Of a DNA stretch of 7,994 bases, positions 1-7,994 are shown piece by piece. A model generated the notes under the pieces. The model had not been told where the DNA came from, ran no database searches, and saw only the letters and a list, made by a program, of their open reading frames with translations. The number at the start of each line of letters is the position of its first letter. The stretch's first letter is position 1. The stretch comes from Burkholderiales bacterium (GTDB lineage: Bacteria > Pseudomonadota > Gammaproteobacteria > Burkholderiales > Burkholderiaceae_C). Both the position numbers and the translations under genes were made by a program. The stretch lies in assembly GCA_025354615.1 (NCBI GenBank), contig JANXMO010000207.1, positions 1-7,994 on the forward strand. The letters run 5' to 3'.

Positions 1-2277
1 CTCGACTCCGAGATGACGGTGGTACGCAACGAGATGGAGCGCGGCGAAAACAGCCCCGACCGCATCCTGTACCAAAAAACGGTGTCGGCGATGTACCAGT
101 GGCACAGCTACGGGCGTGACACGATTGGCGCGCGCGCCGACGTCGAAAACGTCGACATCCCGCGGCTGCGGGCGTTCTACCGGACGTATTACCAGCCAGA
201 CAATGCCACGTTGGTCGTCAGCGGCTCGTTTGATGCCGCCCAGGTGAAAGCCTGGATCTTCGATGCTTTCGGCAAAATTCCGCGGCCTGTACGGGTTCTG
301 CCGCGGCTTTACACATTGGACGCCGCGCAGGACGGCGAACGCAGCGTCACCCTGCGCCGCGCAGGCGGCGTGCCCTTGGTGTTCTCGGCTTACCACGTAC
401 CGCCCGAAGCCAGCCCGGCATATGCGGCGTTTGAAATGTTGGCCCTGGTGATGGGCGACACGCCCTCTGGCCGGCTGCACAAGCAGTTGACCGAACACCA
501 GCTCGCGGCGAGTACATTTGCCTGGGCACAAGGTCTGGCCGACCCGGGTTTCGCGATGTTCGGCGCCCAGCTGGCGCCCGAGCAGGACATCGAAGCGGCG
601 CGCACCGCTTTGCTGCAAACGCTTGAAGCCACCGCCCGCGAGCCCGTTACGGATGAAGAGCTGCAGCGCGCGCGCACCAAATGGCTGAAAAGCTGGGAGC
701 AGTCGTTTACCAACCCGGAGGCCATCGGCCTGGCGCTGGGCGATGCGGCCGGGCAGGGCGATTGGCGGCTGCTGTTTCTGACCCGCGACCGCGTTCGCGA
801 GATTTCGCTGGCCGAGGTGCAGTCGGCTGCCGAGCACTACTTGATGGCGTCCAACCGAACGCTTGGTTTGTACTTGCCAACGGATGCACCGCAGCGCGCG
901 CCCGCGCCGGCACGGGTCGATGTGGCCGATGCTTTGAAGTCATTCAAGCCGCAATCTGCTGCTGCTGCTGTTGAAGCGTTCGAAACGACTCCCGTCCATA
1001 TCGAGCAGCGCACACAGCGTTTCGACGTCGGCGGCATTCACGCGGCCGTGCTGCCCAAAGCCACCCGTGGCGCTTTGGTGCAAGCGGTGTTGACCTTGCA
1101 TTTCGGCGACGAGAAAACGCTGTTTGGTCAAGGCGAGGTGCCCGATCTGCTGGCTGACTTGCTCGACAAGGGCACGGCTTCGCACAGCCGCCAACAGGTG
1201 CAGGATCGTCTGGATGCGCTCAAAACAGAAATTTCATTCAATGACGGCGTGGGCCGTATCAGCGTTCACATCACTTCACGCCGCGAGCATTTGCCGGCAG
1301 CCATTCAGCTGGTGGCTGAAATGCTGCGGCAGCCAGCGTTGACACCTGAAGCGCTGGCAGAGGTCAAACAGCAGGCGCTGACCGCCCTTGCGCAGCAGCG
1401 CAAAGAACCCGAAGCGGTGGCTGAAAATGCCGTGGCACGGCTCGTCAATGACGTGCCGCCCCGTTACCCGCGGGGTGACCCGCGCCATGCGCGCAGCTTT
1501 GACGAAATTGCCGAGGATGTGAACCGCGTCACCATCGAACAGGTACGTGCTTTCCACAGCCGCTTCTACGGCGCACGCCTCGGCGAATTTGCAGCCGTTG
1601 GCGACTTCGATGCGGCCGAAGTCCAACGGGTGTTGGCGGCTTCATTTGCCGACTGGCGCCAGGCCGGCGAGCCGTACACGCGTGTGCCCCGGCCGCTGAG
1701 AGCGCTGCCGCCACAGCGGCTTCAGCTGCTGACCCCTGACAAACAAAATGCCACGTTGCTGGCGTATATTGCCGTCCCGCTGACCGACGCTGATCCCGAT
1801 TACCCGGCCTTGTTGATGGCCAACCACTTGCTGGGCGGCAGCGGCACGTCAAGGCTGTGGCGGCGCGTTCGCGAAACCGAAGGGCTGTCGTATGACATCG
1901 GGAGCCACATCCAATGGAATAGCTGGGAGCCCAATTCCGAATGGACGGCCAGTGCCATTTTTGCGCCGCAAAACCGCGCCAAAGCCGAAGCAGCTTTTCA
2001 AGAAGAAATTGCGCGTGCGCATAAAGACGGTTTCACTGTGCAAGAAGTGGCCGATGGTGTGCGCGGGCTGCTGAGCCTGCGGCGCTTGTCACGTGCGCAA
2101 GATGCGGCACTGGCGCAAACATTGGCCAGCAACTTGTTCATTGGCCGCAACTTCTTGCGTGCCGCTGAGGTTGATCAAGCGCTGCAAGCGTTGACGCCGG
2201 CGCAGGTGAACGTGGCATTGCGACGCTATTTGCCGTTGCAGTCGTTCGTGATTGGCGTGGCCGGTGATTTCAAGTGA
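1..2277 (+). CDS. M16 family (pitrilysin-type) zinc metallopeptidase, 5' end missing
   Basis: This is a large two-half M16 peptidase, probably envelope-located and degrading peptides; the reading frame is already open at base 1, so the ATG at 13 is internal. Residues are counted from the first visible codon. The N-terminal part with a signal peptide and the HxxEH zinc motif must lie upstream. The motif VVRNEMERGENSP at 7-19 fits the region of the third zinc ligand, with E11 as candidate. A first M16 C-terminal domain follows (about 50-230). A second M16 unit starts near 333 after an Ala-rich linker, and where HxxEH would sit it has DLLADLLDKGT (382-392), so the second half looks catalytically inactive. 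The last domain (about 509-700) carries the family Arg/Tyr signature SRLWRRVRETEGLSY, with R618 and Y631. The gene ends convergently with the DUF482 gene, overlapping it by 8 bases. Family assignment is firm; substrate is unknown. Confidence 0.93.
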   Translation, partial: LDSEMTVVRNEMERGENSPDRILYQKTVSAMYQWHSYGRDTIGARADVENVDIPRLRAFYRTYYQPDNATLVVSGSFDAAQVKAWIFDAFGKIPRPVRVLPRLYTLDAAQDGERSVTLRRAGGVPLVFSAYHVPPEASPAYAAFEMLALVMGDTPSGRLHKQLTEHQLAASTFAWAQGLADPGFAMFGAQLAPEQDIEAARTALLQTLEATAREPVTDEELQRARTKWLKSWEQSFTNPEAIGLALGDAAGQGDWRLLFLTRDRVREISLAEVQSAAEHYLMASNRTLGLYLPTDAPQRAPAPARVDVADALKSFKPQSAAAAVEAFETTPVHIEQRTQRFDVGGIHAAVLPKATRGALVQAVLTLHFGDEKTLFGQGEVPDLLADLLDKGTASHSRQQVQDRLDALKTEISFNDGVGRISVHITSRREHLPAAIQLVAEMLRQPALTPEALAEVKQQALTALAQQRKEPEAVAENAVARLVNDVPPRYPRGDPRHARSFDEIAEDVNRVTIEQVRAFHSRFYGARLGEFAAVGDFDAAEVQRVLAASFADWRQAGEPYTRVPRPLRALPPQRLQLLTPDKQNATLLAYIAVPLTDADPDYPALLMANHLLGGSGTSRLWRRVRETEGLSYDIGSHIQWNSWEPNSEWTASAIFAPQNRAKAEAAFQEEIARAHKDGFTVQEVADGVRGLLSLRRLSRAQDAALAQTLASNLFIGRNFLRAAEVDQALQALTPAQVNVALRRYLPLQSFVIGVAGDFK
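956..970 (+). repeat. (CTG)5 trinucleotide run in the peptidase linker
   Basis: Five perfect CTG units, read in the GCT frame, encode the Ala run of the SAAAAVEAF linker that joins the two M16 halves. It is a low-complexity hinge and could vary in length between strains by slippage. Confidence 0.6.
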
Positions 2278-3486
2278 GCGCGACGTGGTGGTTGTCGTCA
2301 TCGTTGTGACTGCCACCGCTGTTTTTGAAAGGGTGGCGGTCATTTAACTCGTCGATGTAGGCGGCCACGCCCTGGCCTTCGCGTGTCAGAAAGTCGGCCA
2401 CCGCGTGGGCAAACTGCGGGTGCGCAAGCCAATGCGCGGAAGATGTCGCAACGGGCAGCAGGCCGCGTGCCATCTTGTGTTCGCCTTGCGCGCCGCCTTC
2501 AAAGCGCGTGAAGCCGTTGGCAATGCACCAAATCAGCGGTTGGTAGTAGCAAGCTTCGAAATGCAGGCAGTTCACGTGTTCGGTCGCGCCCCAGTAACGG
2601 CCGAACGCGTGGCCATGCTCAGAGTCGATACCGATCAACGACACGGCTATGCGTTGGCCGGCACGCCAGGCGGTGAACAGCAACCAGTGCTGCGGCAGGG
2701 TGGCTGCCATGCGGTGGAAAAAGTCGCGCGTCAAATATGGCGTTGAGCCGTGCGCACGGTACGTCAAGGTGTAGCAGCGGTAGAAAAAATCCCAGTCGGC
2801 CACTTCGATCGCAGCGCCTTGCAGTGCCGTGAATGACACGCCGGCGTCGGCCACATGTCGCCGCTCCTGGTTGATTTTTTTTCTTTTGTTGTGCTGCAGG
2901 CTGGCCAAAAAGTCGAAGAAATCCGCATACGGTTGCGGCCTACGGTTGTGCCAGTGGAATTGAACGCCGGTGCGCAGCATCCAGCCAGCGGTTTGTGCCG
3001 CTTCGCGGTCTGCGTCGTCGATGAACAACAGGTGCGCTGACGACAGCTGTTCGCTTTTCGCCCATTGTTCAATCGCCTTAAGAAGCAAAACACGTGCTGC
3101 GGCATCGCGCGCCAGCAGCCGCGTGCCCGGCACCGGCGTGAAGGGCACGGCGCCCAGCAGCTTTGGGTAGTAAGCCAACCCGTGCCGTTCATAAGCATCG
3201 GCCCAGGCCCAGTCGAAAACATATTCGCCGTAAGAATGGGCTTTCAAATACAGCGCGCAGGCGGCAATCAGTGCATCGCCCTGGTACACGCTCACGTACT
3301 GCGGCTGCCAACCGGTTTGCGCCACGGCACTGGCTGATTCATGCAGCGCGGCGAGGTATTCGTAGCGCATGAACGGCGTTGGGCCGGCCTGCATTTGCAG
3401 CAGCGTGTTCCACGCAACTGGGTCCATGTCGCGCAGGTCACCATGCAGGCGAATGACATAATCGTCGGACACTGGTTTATTTTGGT

Positions 3487-3502
<16 letters not shown>
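2270..3502 (-). CDS. FemAB-like GNAT-superfamily protein (DUF482)
   Basis: This 410-residue protein belongs to the DUF482 / FemAB_like family, a GNAT-fold group often labelled peptidoglycan biosynthesis/recognition; its acceptor and donor are not established. Family hallmarks are an aromatic stretch with FDWAWADAYERHG (96-108), a basic helix with NKRKKINQERR (205-215), and the signature FEGGAQGEHKMARGL (334-348), followed by the SAHWLAHPQFA segment (355-365). No signal peptide is evident, so a cytoplasmic location is likely. Two starts are possible: ATG at 3502 or ATG at 3493 (Met4). Neither has a clear Shine-Dalgarno sequence, and both overlap the divergent nadE start. After HPFK at 390-393 the protein continues with a His/Asn/Asp-rich tail that overlaps the end of the M16 gene. 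Nearby genes do not point to a shared pathway. Confidence 0.88.
2307..2342 (+). terminator. 11-bp hairpin downstream of the M16 gene, inside the neighbouring coding end
   Basis: Arms 2307-2317 and 2332-2342 pair over 11 positions, 10 Watson-Crick and one G-U, around a 14-base loop. The hairpin starts 30 bases after the peptidase stop codon and is followed on the plus strand only by TTTAA, so the U tract is weak. On the minus strand it is coding DNA (about residues 387-399 of the DUF482 protein) with no T run after it. I read it as a possible rightward terminator or 3' stability stem for the peptidase mRNA. The stem is visible; the function is inferred. Confidence 0.4.
3457..3462 (+). promoter_or_regulatory. 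Possible -10 element for nadE
   Basis: CATAAT matches five of six positions of the sigma-70 -10 consensus and would give a leader of about 18 bases before the nadE ATG at 3487. No good -35 box stands 16-18 bases upstream (CAGGTC at 3434-3439 is poor). Any nadE promoter must lie inside the divergent DUF482 coding region, because the two genes overlap at their starts. Confidence 0.22.
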
Positions 3503-5570
<2,068 letters not shown>

Positions 5571-5593
5571 GGCAGCAAATTTTAAAGAGACAG

Positions 5594-5633
5594 TAAAAGC
5601 CAGGTTGCCAACCCAGTAAACGCGCGGCTTTTA
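5594..5633. terminator. Nested inverted repeat between convergent glnB and RDD genes, possible bidirectional terminator
   Basis: TAAAAGCC at 5594-5601 and GGCTTTTA at 5626-5633 form a perfect 8-bp inverted repeat. Inside it, GGTT (5603-5606) and AACC (5610-5613) form a second small stem. The A/T ends of the arms give a T-rich run after the GC pairs in either direction, and the right arm covers the stop codon of the RDD gene (5631-5633). The position between two converging genes fits a shared terminator, although the outer loop is long (24 bases). Confidence 0.45.
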
Positions 5634-6191
5634 AACGGATTTTTGAGATGGCACACCAATAACTGGCAGCTGCAATATCAATTGTGAACCATTGACAACG
5701 TCATGCCAAAAAGCGCGTTGCGGGTTCCATCGGGCAAGTGCTGCGTAAGCGATGATTCCCGTTCCCACGGTGCTGGCGACCATCACCAGACCATGCATGT
5801 TCCATAGCCAGACCCACAGCAGCGCCGGCAAAAACCACAGCCAGCTCAGGATATAACGCCTAAAAGCTTTCAGTTCGCTCAACGGCTTGCCTTGGGTATC
5901 CACAACGCGAATATGCCAAGCTTTCATCGCGACAGTTTGGCCACCGTGTGACCAGAACCAAACAAAGTAAATTGCCACAACGATGAAAAGAAAGGCTTGC
6001 AAGCCATGCCGGCCATTCAATGCATGACGTTGTTGTGTCAAAGCGCTGTACAAATACGTGGCGATCATGACCACGCCAAAAAGCAGCAAGCCCTCATACA
6101 TCAAGCAAGCCAAGCGTCGTTTCAAACTTGGAATACGGTTTAGCGTCAGCAAATTCGCTGGCGAGACACTTGCTGTTTCGCTGTTCCCCAT
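5631..6191 (-). CDS. RDD family integral membrane protein
   Basis: This 186-residue protein belongs to the RDD family of small multi-pass membrane proteins, a family whose members have varied or unknown roles. A polar N-terminus (about 1-22) is followed by the conserved SLKRRLACLMYEGLLL segment, with Glu at position 34 where many members have Asp. Hydrophobic helices lie at about 30-50, 64-80, 113-131 and 134-152. The middle motif GQTVAMKAWHIRVVDTQGKPLS (84-105) and the late WHDVVNGS (162-169, Asp164) are family hallmarks. The ATG at 6191 shares its A with the TGA of the upstream gene (TGATG) and lacks its own clear ribosome binding site, so translational coupling is likely. A TTG one codon earlier (6194) is possible but less likely. 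It is the last gene of the sigma-factor operon; its specific function is not known. Confidence 0.85.
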   Translation of the reverse strand: MGNSETASVSPANLLTLNRIPSLKRRLACLMYEGLLLFGVVMIATYLYSALTQQRHALNGRHGLQAFLFIVVAIYFVWFWSHGGQTVAMKAWHIRVVDTQGKPLSELKAFRRYILSWLWFLPALLWVWLWNMHGLVMVASTVGTGIIAYAALARWNPQRAFWHDVVNGSQLILQLPVIGVPSQKSV

Positions 6192-6991
6192 CAAGGGCGT
6201 GGCAACGGAGCTGACGCAACGGAGGCAGTGACAGCCGCGCCCTGGGGGCCACGCTGTGGCAGCAGCGTCGAAGGATCAACAAAATTTGATGCGCCCGCAA
6301 TTTTGGGCAAACCAGCTTGTTGATGCGCAGGAGATTGAACCCGTTTGGTGACCAGCGTTGTCGTCGCACCATGAGCCGCTTGGACAAGCGCCGGAGCCAC
6401 TGTTTTGACGCGCCCGGTCAATGCAGGGTTGGGCACGATATTGGATTTTTGCTGAACACCATCCAGCGCGACAGCCTCGCCAGATAATTGTTTTCCGGCT
6501 GCGCGTTCTGACACACGCAGCGACGACGGTCCGGCACGCGCGGCCTGTCTGGCCAACTGGCGCTTTTGCTCGGTGCTTAGCGTTTGATAGACATCCCATT
6601 GTGCTTGCCGGCCACCTTTCGGTGAAACTTGTTCCGCCTCGTTGAATTGAAAGCGGGCCTGCGCCCTTTGAGCAGGCGTCATGGCAACCCAGGCGTTCAT
6701 ACGCGTTTGGATTCGCTGACGTTCGTCCACCGACATTTTTGGCATGCGTGCTGCAACGTCTAGCCACTTCTCTTTGCGAATGGCATCCAAAGTTGCCCAC
6801 TCACGCTCTAAAGGTTTTAGCGCCGTTTTTTGAGCGGCTGACAATTCGTTCCAGCGAAGACCGGATTCCTGTCCAGGAGCGGTAACCACCGTATCTAAAA
6901 CGGCCAAGGGCAAGGCTTTTACAGCGCTGATAGACGCGATGCAAATCGCTGTCAATACCGCTGCAGACGGTAGATGGAAAAACTGCCGCAT
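6191..6991 (-). CDS. Exported DUF3106 protein
   Basis: This is a 266-residue protein of unknown function with an N-terminal signal peptide: a short charged start, a hydrophobic core at about 9-24, and a plausible cleavage site after AVKA near residue 26. It is probably periplasmic. The DUF3106 core (about 44-120) has W47, then alternating Trp/Leu/Arg helices with REWATLDAIRKEKWLDVA (63-80), MSVDERQRIQTRMNAW (86-101) and MTPAQRAQARFQF (104-116). Three short motifs of the form [LM][ST]xxQ[KR] occur at 50, 104 and 138, similar to the LTxxQ motifs of periplasmic Spy/CpxP proteins; that link is my inference. The remainder (about 155-266) is Ala/Pro/Gln-rich and looks disordered. The ATG at 6991 is chosen; an in-frame GTG at 7000 would add three residues. 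Neither has a clear ribosome binding site. It follows the DUF3619 gene by 16 bases and overlaps the RDD gene by one. Confidence 0.85.
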   Translation of the reverse strand: MRQFFHLPSAAVLTAICIASISAVKALPLAVLDTVVTAPGQESGLRWNELSAAQKTALKPLEREWATLDAIRKEKWLDVAARMPKMSVDERQRIQTRMNAWVAMTPAQRAQARFQFNEAEQVSPKGGRQAQWDVYQTLSTEQKRQLARQAARAGPSSLRVSERAAGKQLSGEAVALDGVQQKSNIVPNPALTGRVKTVAPALVQAAHGATTTLVTKRVQSPAHQQAGLPKIAGASNFVDPSTLLPQRGPQGAAVTASVASAPLPRP

Positions 6992-7007
6992 CACAATCAC
7001 ACAGCAA

Positions 7008-7457
7008 TCAGTTTGGTGAAGATTTCAAAAATTCAACAAACCCAGGGTCGCTATAAGCCATAGGCGGTAATTCATCCGCCAACAGCGCCGTGTCAATATC
7101 GGCAGCAGCATTGATTTGGGATATTTGATAAGAATTTTGAATCGTTACCAATCCTCCCAACAGTGCGGCCAAAGGAAGTGCAAAGGCCAGCCGCCGCCAC
7201 CAACCGCCATCGGAGGGCTGTTTAGTGCTACCCAAAGGTGCCAGTGCCAATGTGGAAGTCCCATTCAAAATGGCATTCTCAGCATAAACAGGGCGTTTTT
7301 GTGCGCGTTGCACCACACTTTGACGTGCAAATCTCAAACGTTCGGTGATATCACTTGGAAGCGAATCAAGGCCTTCGTTCAAAAAAGACGTGATGCGCAA
7401 AGCAATACGCGTTTGCGCCAAATCTGAAGCGGGAAAATTCGAATTTTTTGAACTCAT
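7008..7457 (-). CDS. DUF3619 single-pass membrane protein, candidate anti-sigma factor
   Basis: This 149-residue protein matches the DUF3619 family, common next to ECF sigma genes in betaproteobacteria; its function is not established. About 85 N-terminal residues are charged and helical, including ARRI-type helix TRIALRITSFLNEGLDSLP (16-34) and ERLRFARQSVVQRAQ (39-53). WWRR (86-89) precedes one hydrophobic helix at about 90-107, and a 40-residue C-terminus follows with ALLADELPP (124-132) and YSDPGFVEFLK (135-145). Positive charge before the helix predicts a cytoplasmic N-terminus and periplasmic C-terminus, the topology of membrane anti-sigma factors; no zinc-binding HxxxCxxC motif is present. 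The start at 7457 is fixed by a GGGAG ribosome binding site and by an ATGA overlap with the sigma stop codon. A longer in-frame reading to 7514 would run far into the sigma gene and is unlikely. Confidence 0.86.
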   Translation of the reverse strand: MSSKNSNFPASDLAQTRIALRITSFLNEGLDSLPSDITERLRFARQSVVQRAQKRPVYAENAILNGTSTLALAPLGSTKQPSDGGWWRRLAFALPLAALLGGLVTIQNSYQISQINAAADIDTALLADELPPMAYSDPGFVEFLKSSPN

Positions 7458-7994
7458 GGCGTAACTCCCTTGGACTTGAGGGCTTTTGCCAAAGCATGCA
7501 CCGCCCGTGAGCAATGTGTCTTGACACTTCCTTCAGAACAGCCCATTGCACTGGCCGTTTCTGCAACATCGAGCTCTTCCCAATAACGCAGCAAGAAAGC
7601 TTCCCGTTGACGTCCAGGTAGCGCTCCGATCTGTGCTTCGATCAACAATAAAATTTGGCCACGGGAGACGGTCTCAAACGCGTTTTCAAAAGCTGCGGCA
7701 CCGTCCAACGATTCAAGTATTTCTAAAACGTCGAAGTTGCCATCGTCCGCAGGACCTGAAAATTCCGAGAAGTTTTTAAAAATCCCCTTGCGTACTTTGC
7801 GCCGACGAAACCAATCCATCGTCGCATTGGAAAGGATGCGTTGAAATAGCAATGGCAGTTCATTGGCGGGCCGGTCAATGTACTTGTCCGCTAGCCGAAT
7901 CATGGCATCTTGAACGATGTCAAGGGCTGCATCGTCGTCTCGCACAGCGTATATAGCGCGCTTGAATGCACGCTTTTCCACGCTTTTCAAAAAG
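7454..7994 (-). CDS. RNA polymerase sigma factor, ECF (sigma-70) family, 5' end missing
   Basis: This alternative sigma factor directs RNA polymerase to a specific promoter set in the cytoplasm. About 179 C-terminal residues are visible and the frame is open to the window edge. A TTG at 7990 is more likely an internal Leu codon, because the codon before it is Phe and the reading FLKSVEKRAF suits the start of a sigma-2 helix; a few residues are probably missing. Counting from that Leu, region 2 spans about 6-66 with YAVRDDDAALDIVQDA (14-29) and LLFQRILSNATMDWFRRRK (47-65). A linker of about 50 residues follows. Region 4 spans about 112-172 with LPGRQREAFLLRYWEEL (124-140) and the helix-turn-helix AETASAMGCSEGSVKTHCSRA (143-163). 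The stop overlaps the DUF3619 ATG as ATGA, so the two are translationally coupled. The operon promoter lies outside the window. Confidence 0.93.
   Translation of the reverse strand, partial: FLKSVEKRAFKRAIYAVRDDDAALDIVQDAMIRLADKYIDRPANELPLLFQRILSNATMDWFRRRKVRKGIFKNFSEFSGPADDGNFDVLEILESLDGAAAFENAFETVSRGQILLLIEAQIGALPGRQREAFLLRYWEELDVAETASAMGCSEGSVKTHCSRAVHALAKALKSKGVTP
7465..7469 (-). promoter_or_regulatory. Ribosome binding site of the DUF3619 gene
   Basis: GGGAG on the minus strand lies seven bases before the ATG at 7457, inside the last codons of the sigma gene. It is the clearest Shine-Dalgarno sequence in this operon and decides the start of the DUF3619 gene. Confidence 0.75.

Noticed and set aside
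2764..3222. A 152-codon minus-strand frame inside the DUF482 gene
   Set aside because: It is an out-of-frame shadow of the DUF482 coding sequence on the same strand, with no family features.
7458..7514. An N-terminal extension of the DUF3619 protein to 7514
   Set aside because: It runs through sigma-factor codons, while the ATG at 7457 has a strong GGGAG site and an ATGA overlap.
7988..7990. TTG as the true start of the sigma factor
   Set aside because: The frame stays open to the window edge and the residues on both sides fit an internal sigma-2 helix, so the gene is treated as cut off.
5631..7994. The sigma operon as a horizontally acquired island, because it looks somewhat more AT-rich than the left half
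   Set aside because: The difference is modest by eye and not computed, no mobile genes or repeats flank it, and this gene order is familiar as a resident cluster in Burkholderiales.

Overview
The window reads as a stretch of a betaproteobacterial chromosome, most likely Burkholderiales. That rests on recognised protein families and gene order: a two-half M16 peptidase, a DUF482/FemAB-like protein, a nadE-glnB pair, and an ECF sigma - DUF3619 - DUF3106 - RDD operon. I ran no database search. There are eight genes, two of them cut by the window edges, packed almost without gaps. I see no mobile elements, CRISPR arrays, rRNA or tRNA genes, and no stretch over 300 bases lacks a gene.

Left part (1-3502): the 3' end of an M16 (pitrilysin-type) zinc peptidase gene runs rightward. 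It meets, tail to tail with an 8-base overlap, a leftward gene for a FemAB-like GNAT-fold protein (DUF482). An 11-bp hairpin, probably serving the peptidase transcript, lies inside the coding end of that neighbour.

Middle (3487-5570): nadE (glutamine-dependent NAD+ synthetase) and glnB (PII nitrogen signal protein) run rightward, 56 bases apart. The nadE start overlaps the start of the divergent DUF482 gene by 7 to 16 bases. The 56-base gap holds a short hairpin with a T run, a mutually exclusive alternative hairpin, and a GG-N10-GC match to the sigma-54 consensus. These share bases and cannot all be functional. NAD+ synthesis here uses glutamine, the metabolite whose level PII reports, so the pairing makes metabolic sense.

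Right part (5631-7994): a tightly coupled leftward operon encodes an ECF sigma factor (5' end outside the window), a single-pass membrane protein (DUF3619), an exported DUF3106 protein, and an RDD-family membrane protein. The junctions are ATGA, a 7- to 16-base gap, and TGATG. The order of sigma factor, one-helix membrane protein and periplasmic protein resembles ECF sigma / anti-sigma / periplasmic-sensor modules such as CnrH-CnrY-CnrX. I infer that this is an uncharacterised envelope-signalling unit; it is the most interesting item in the window.
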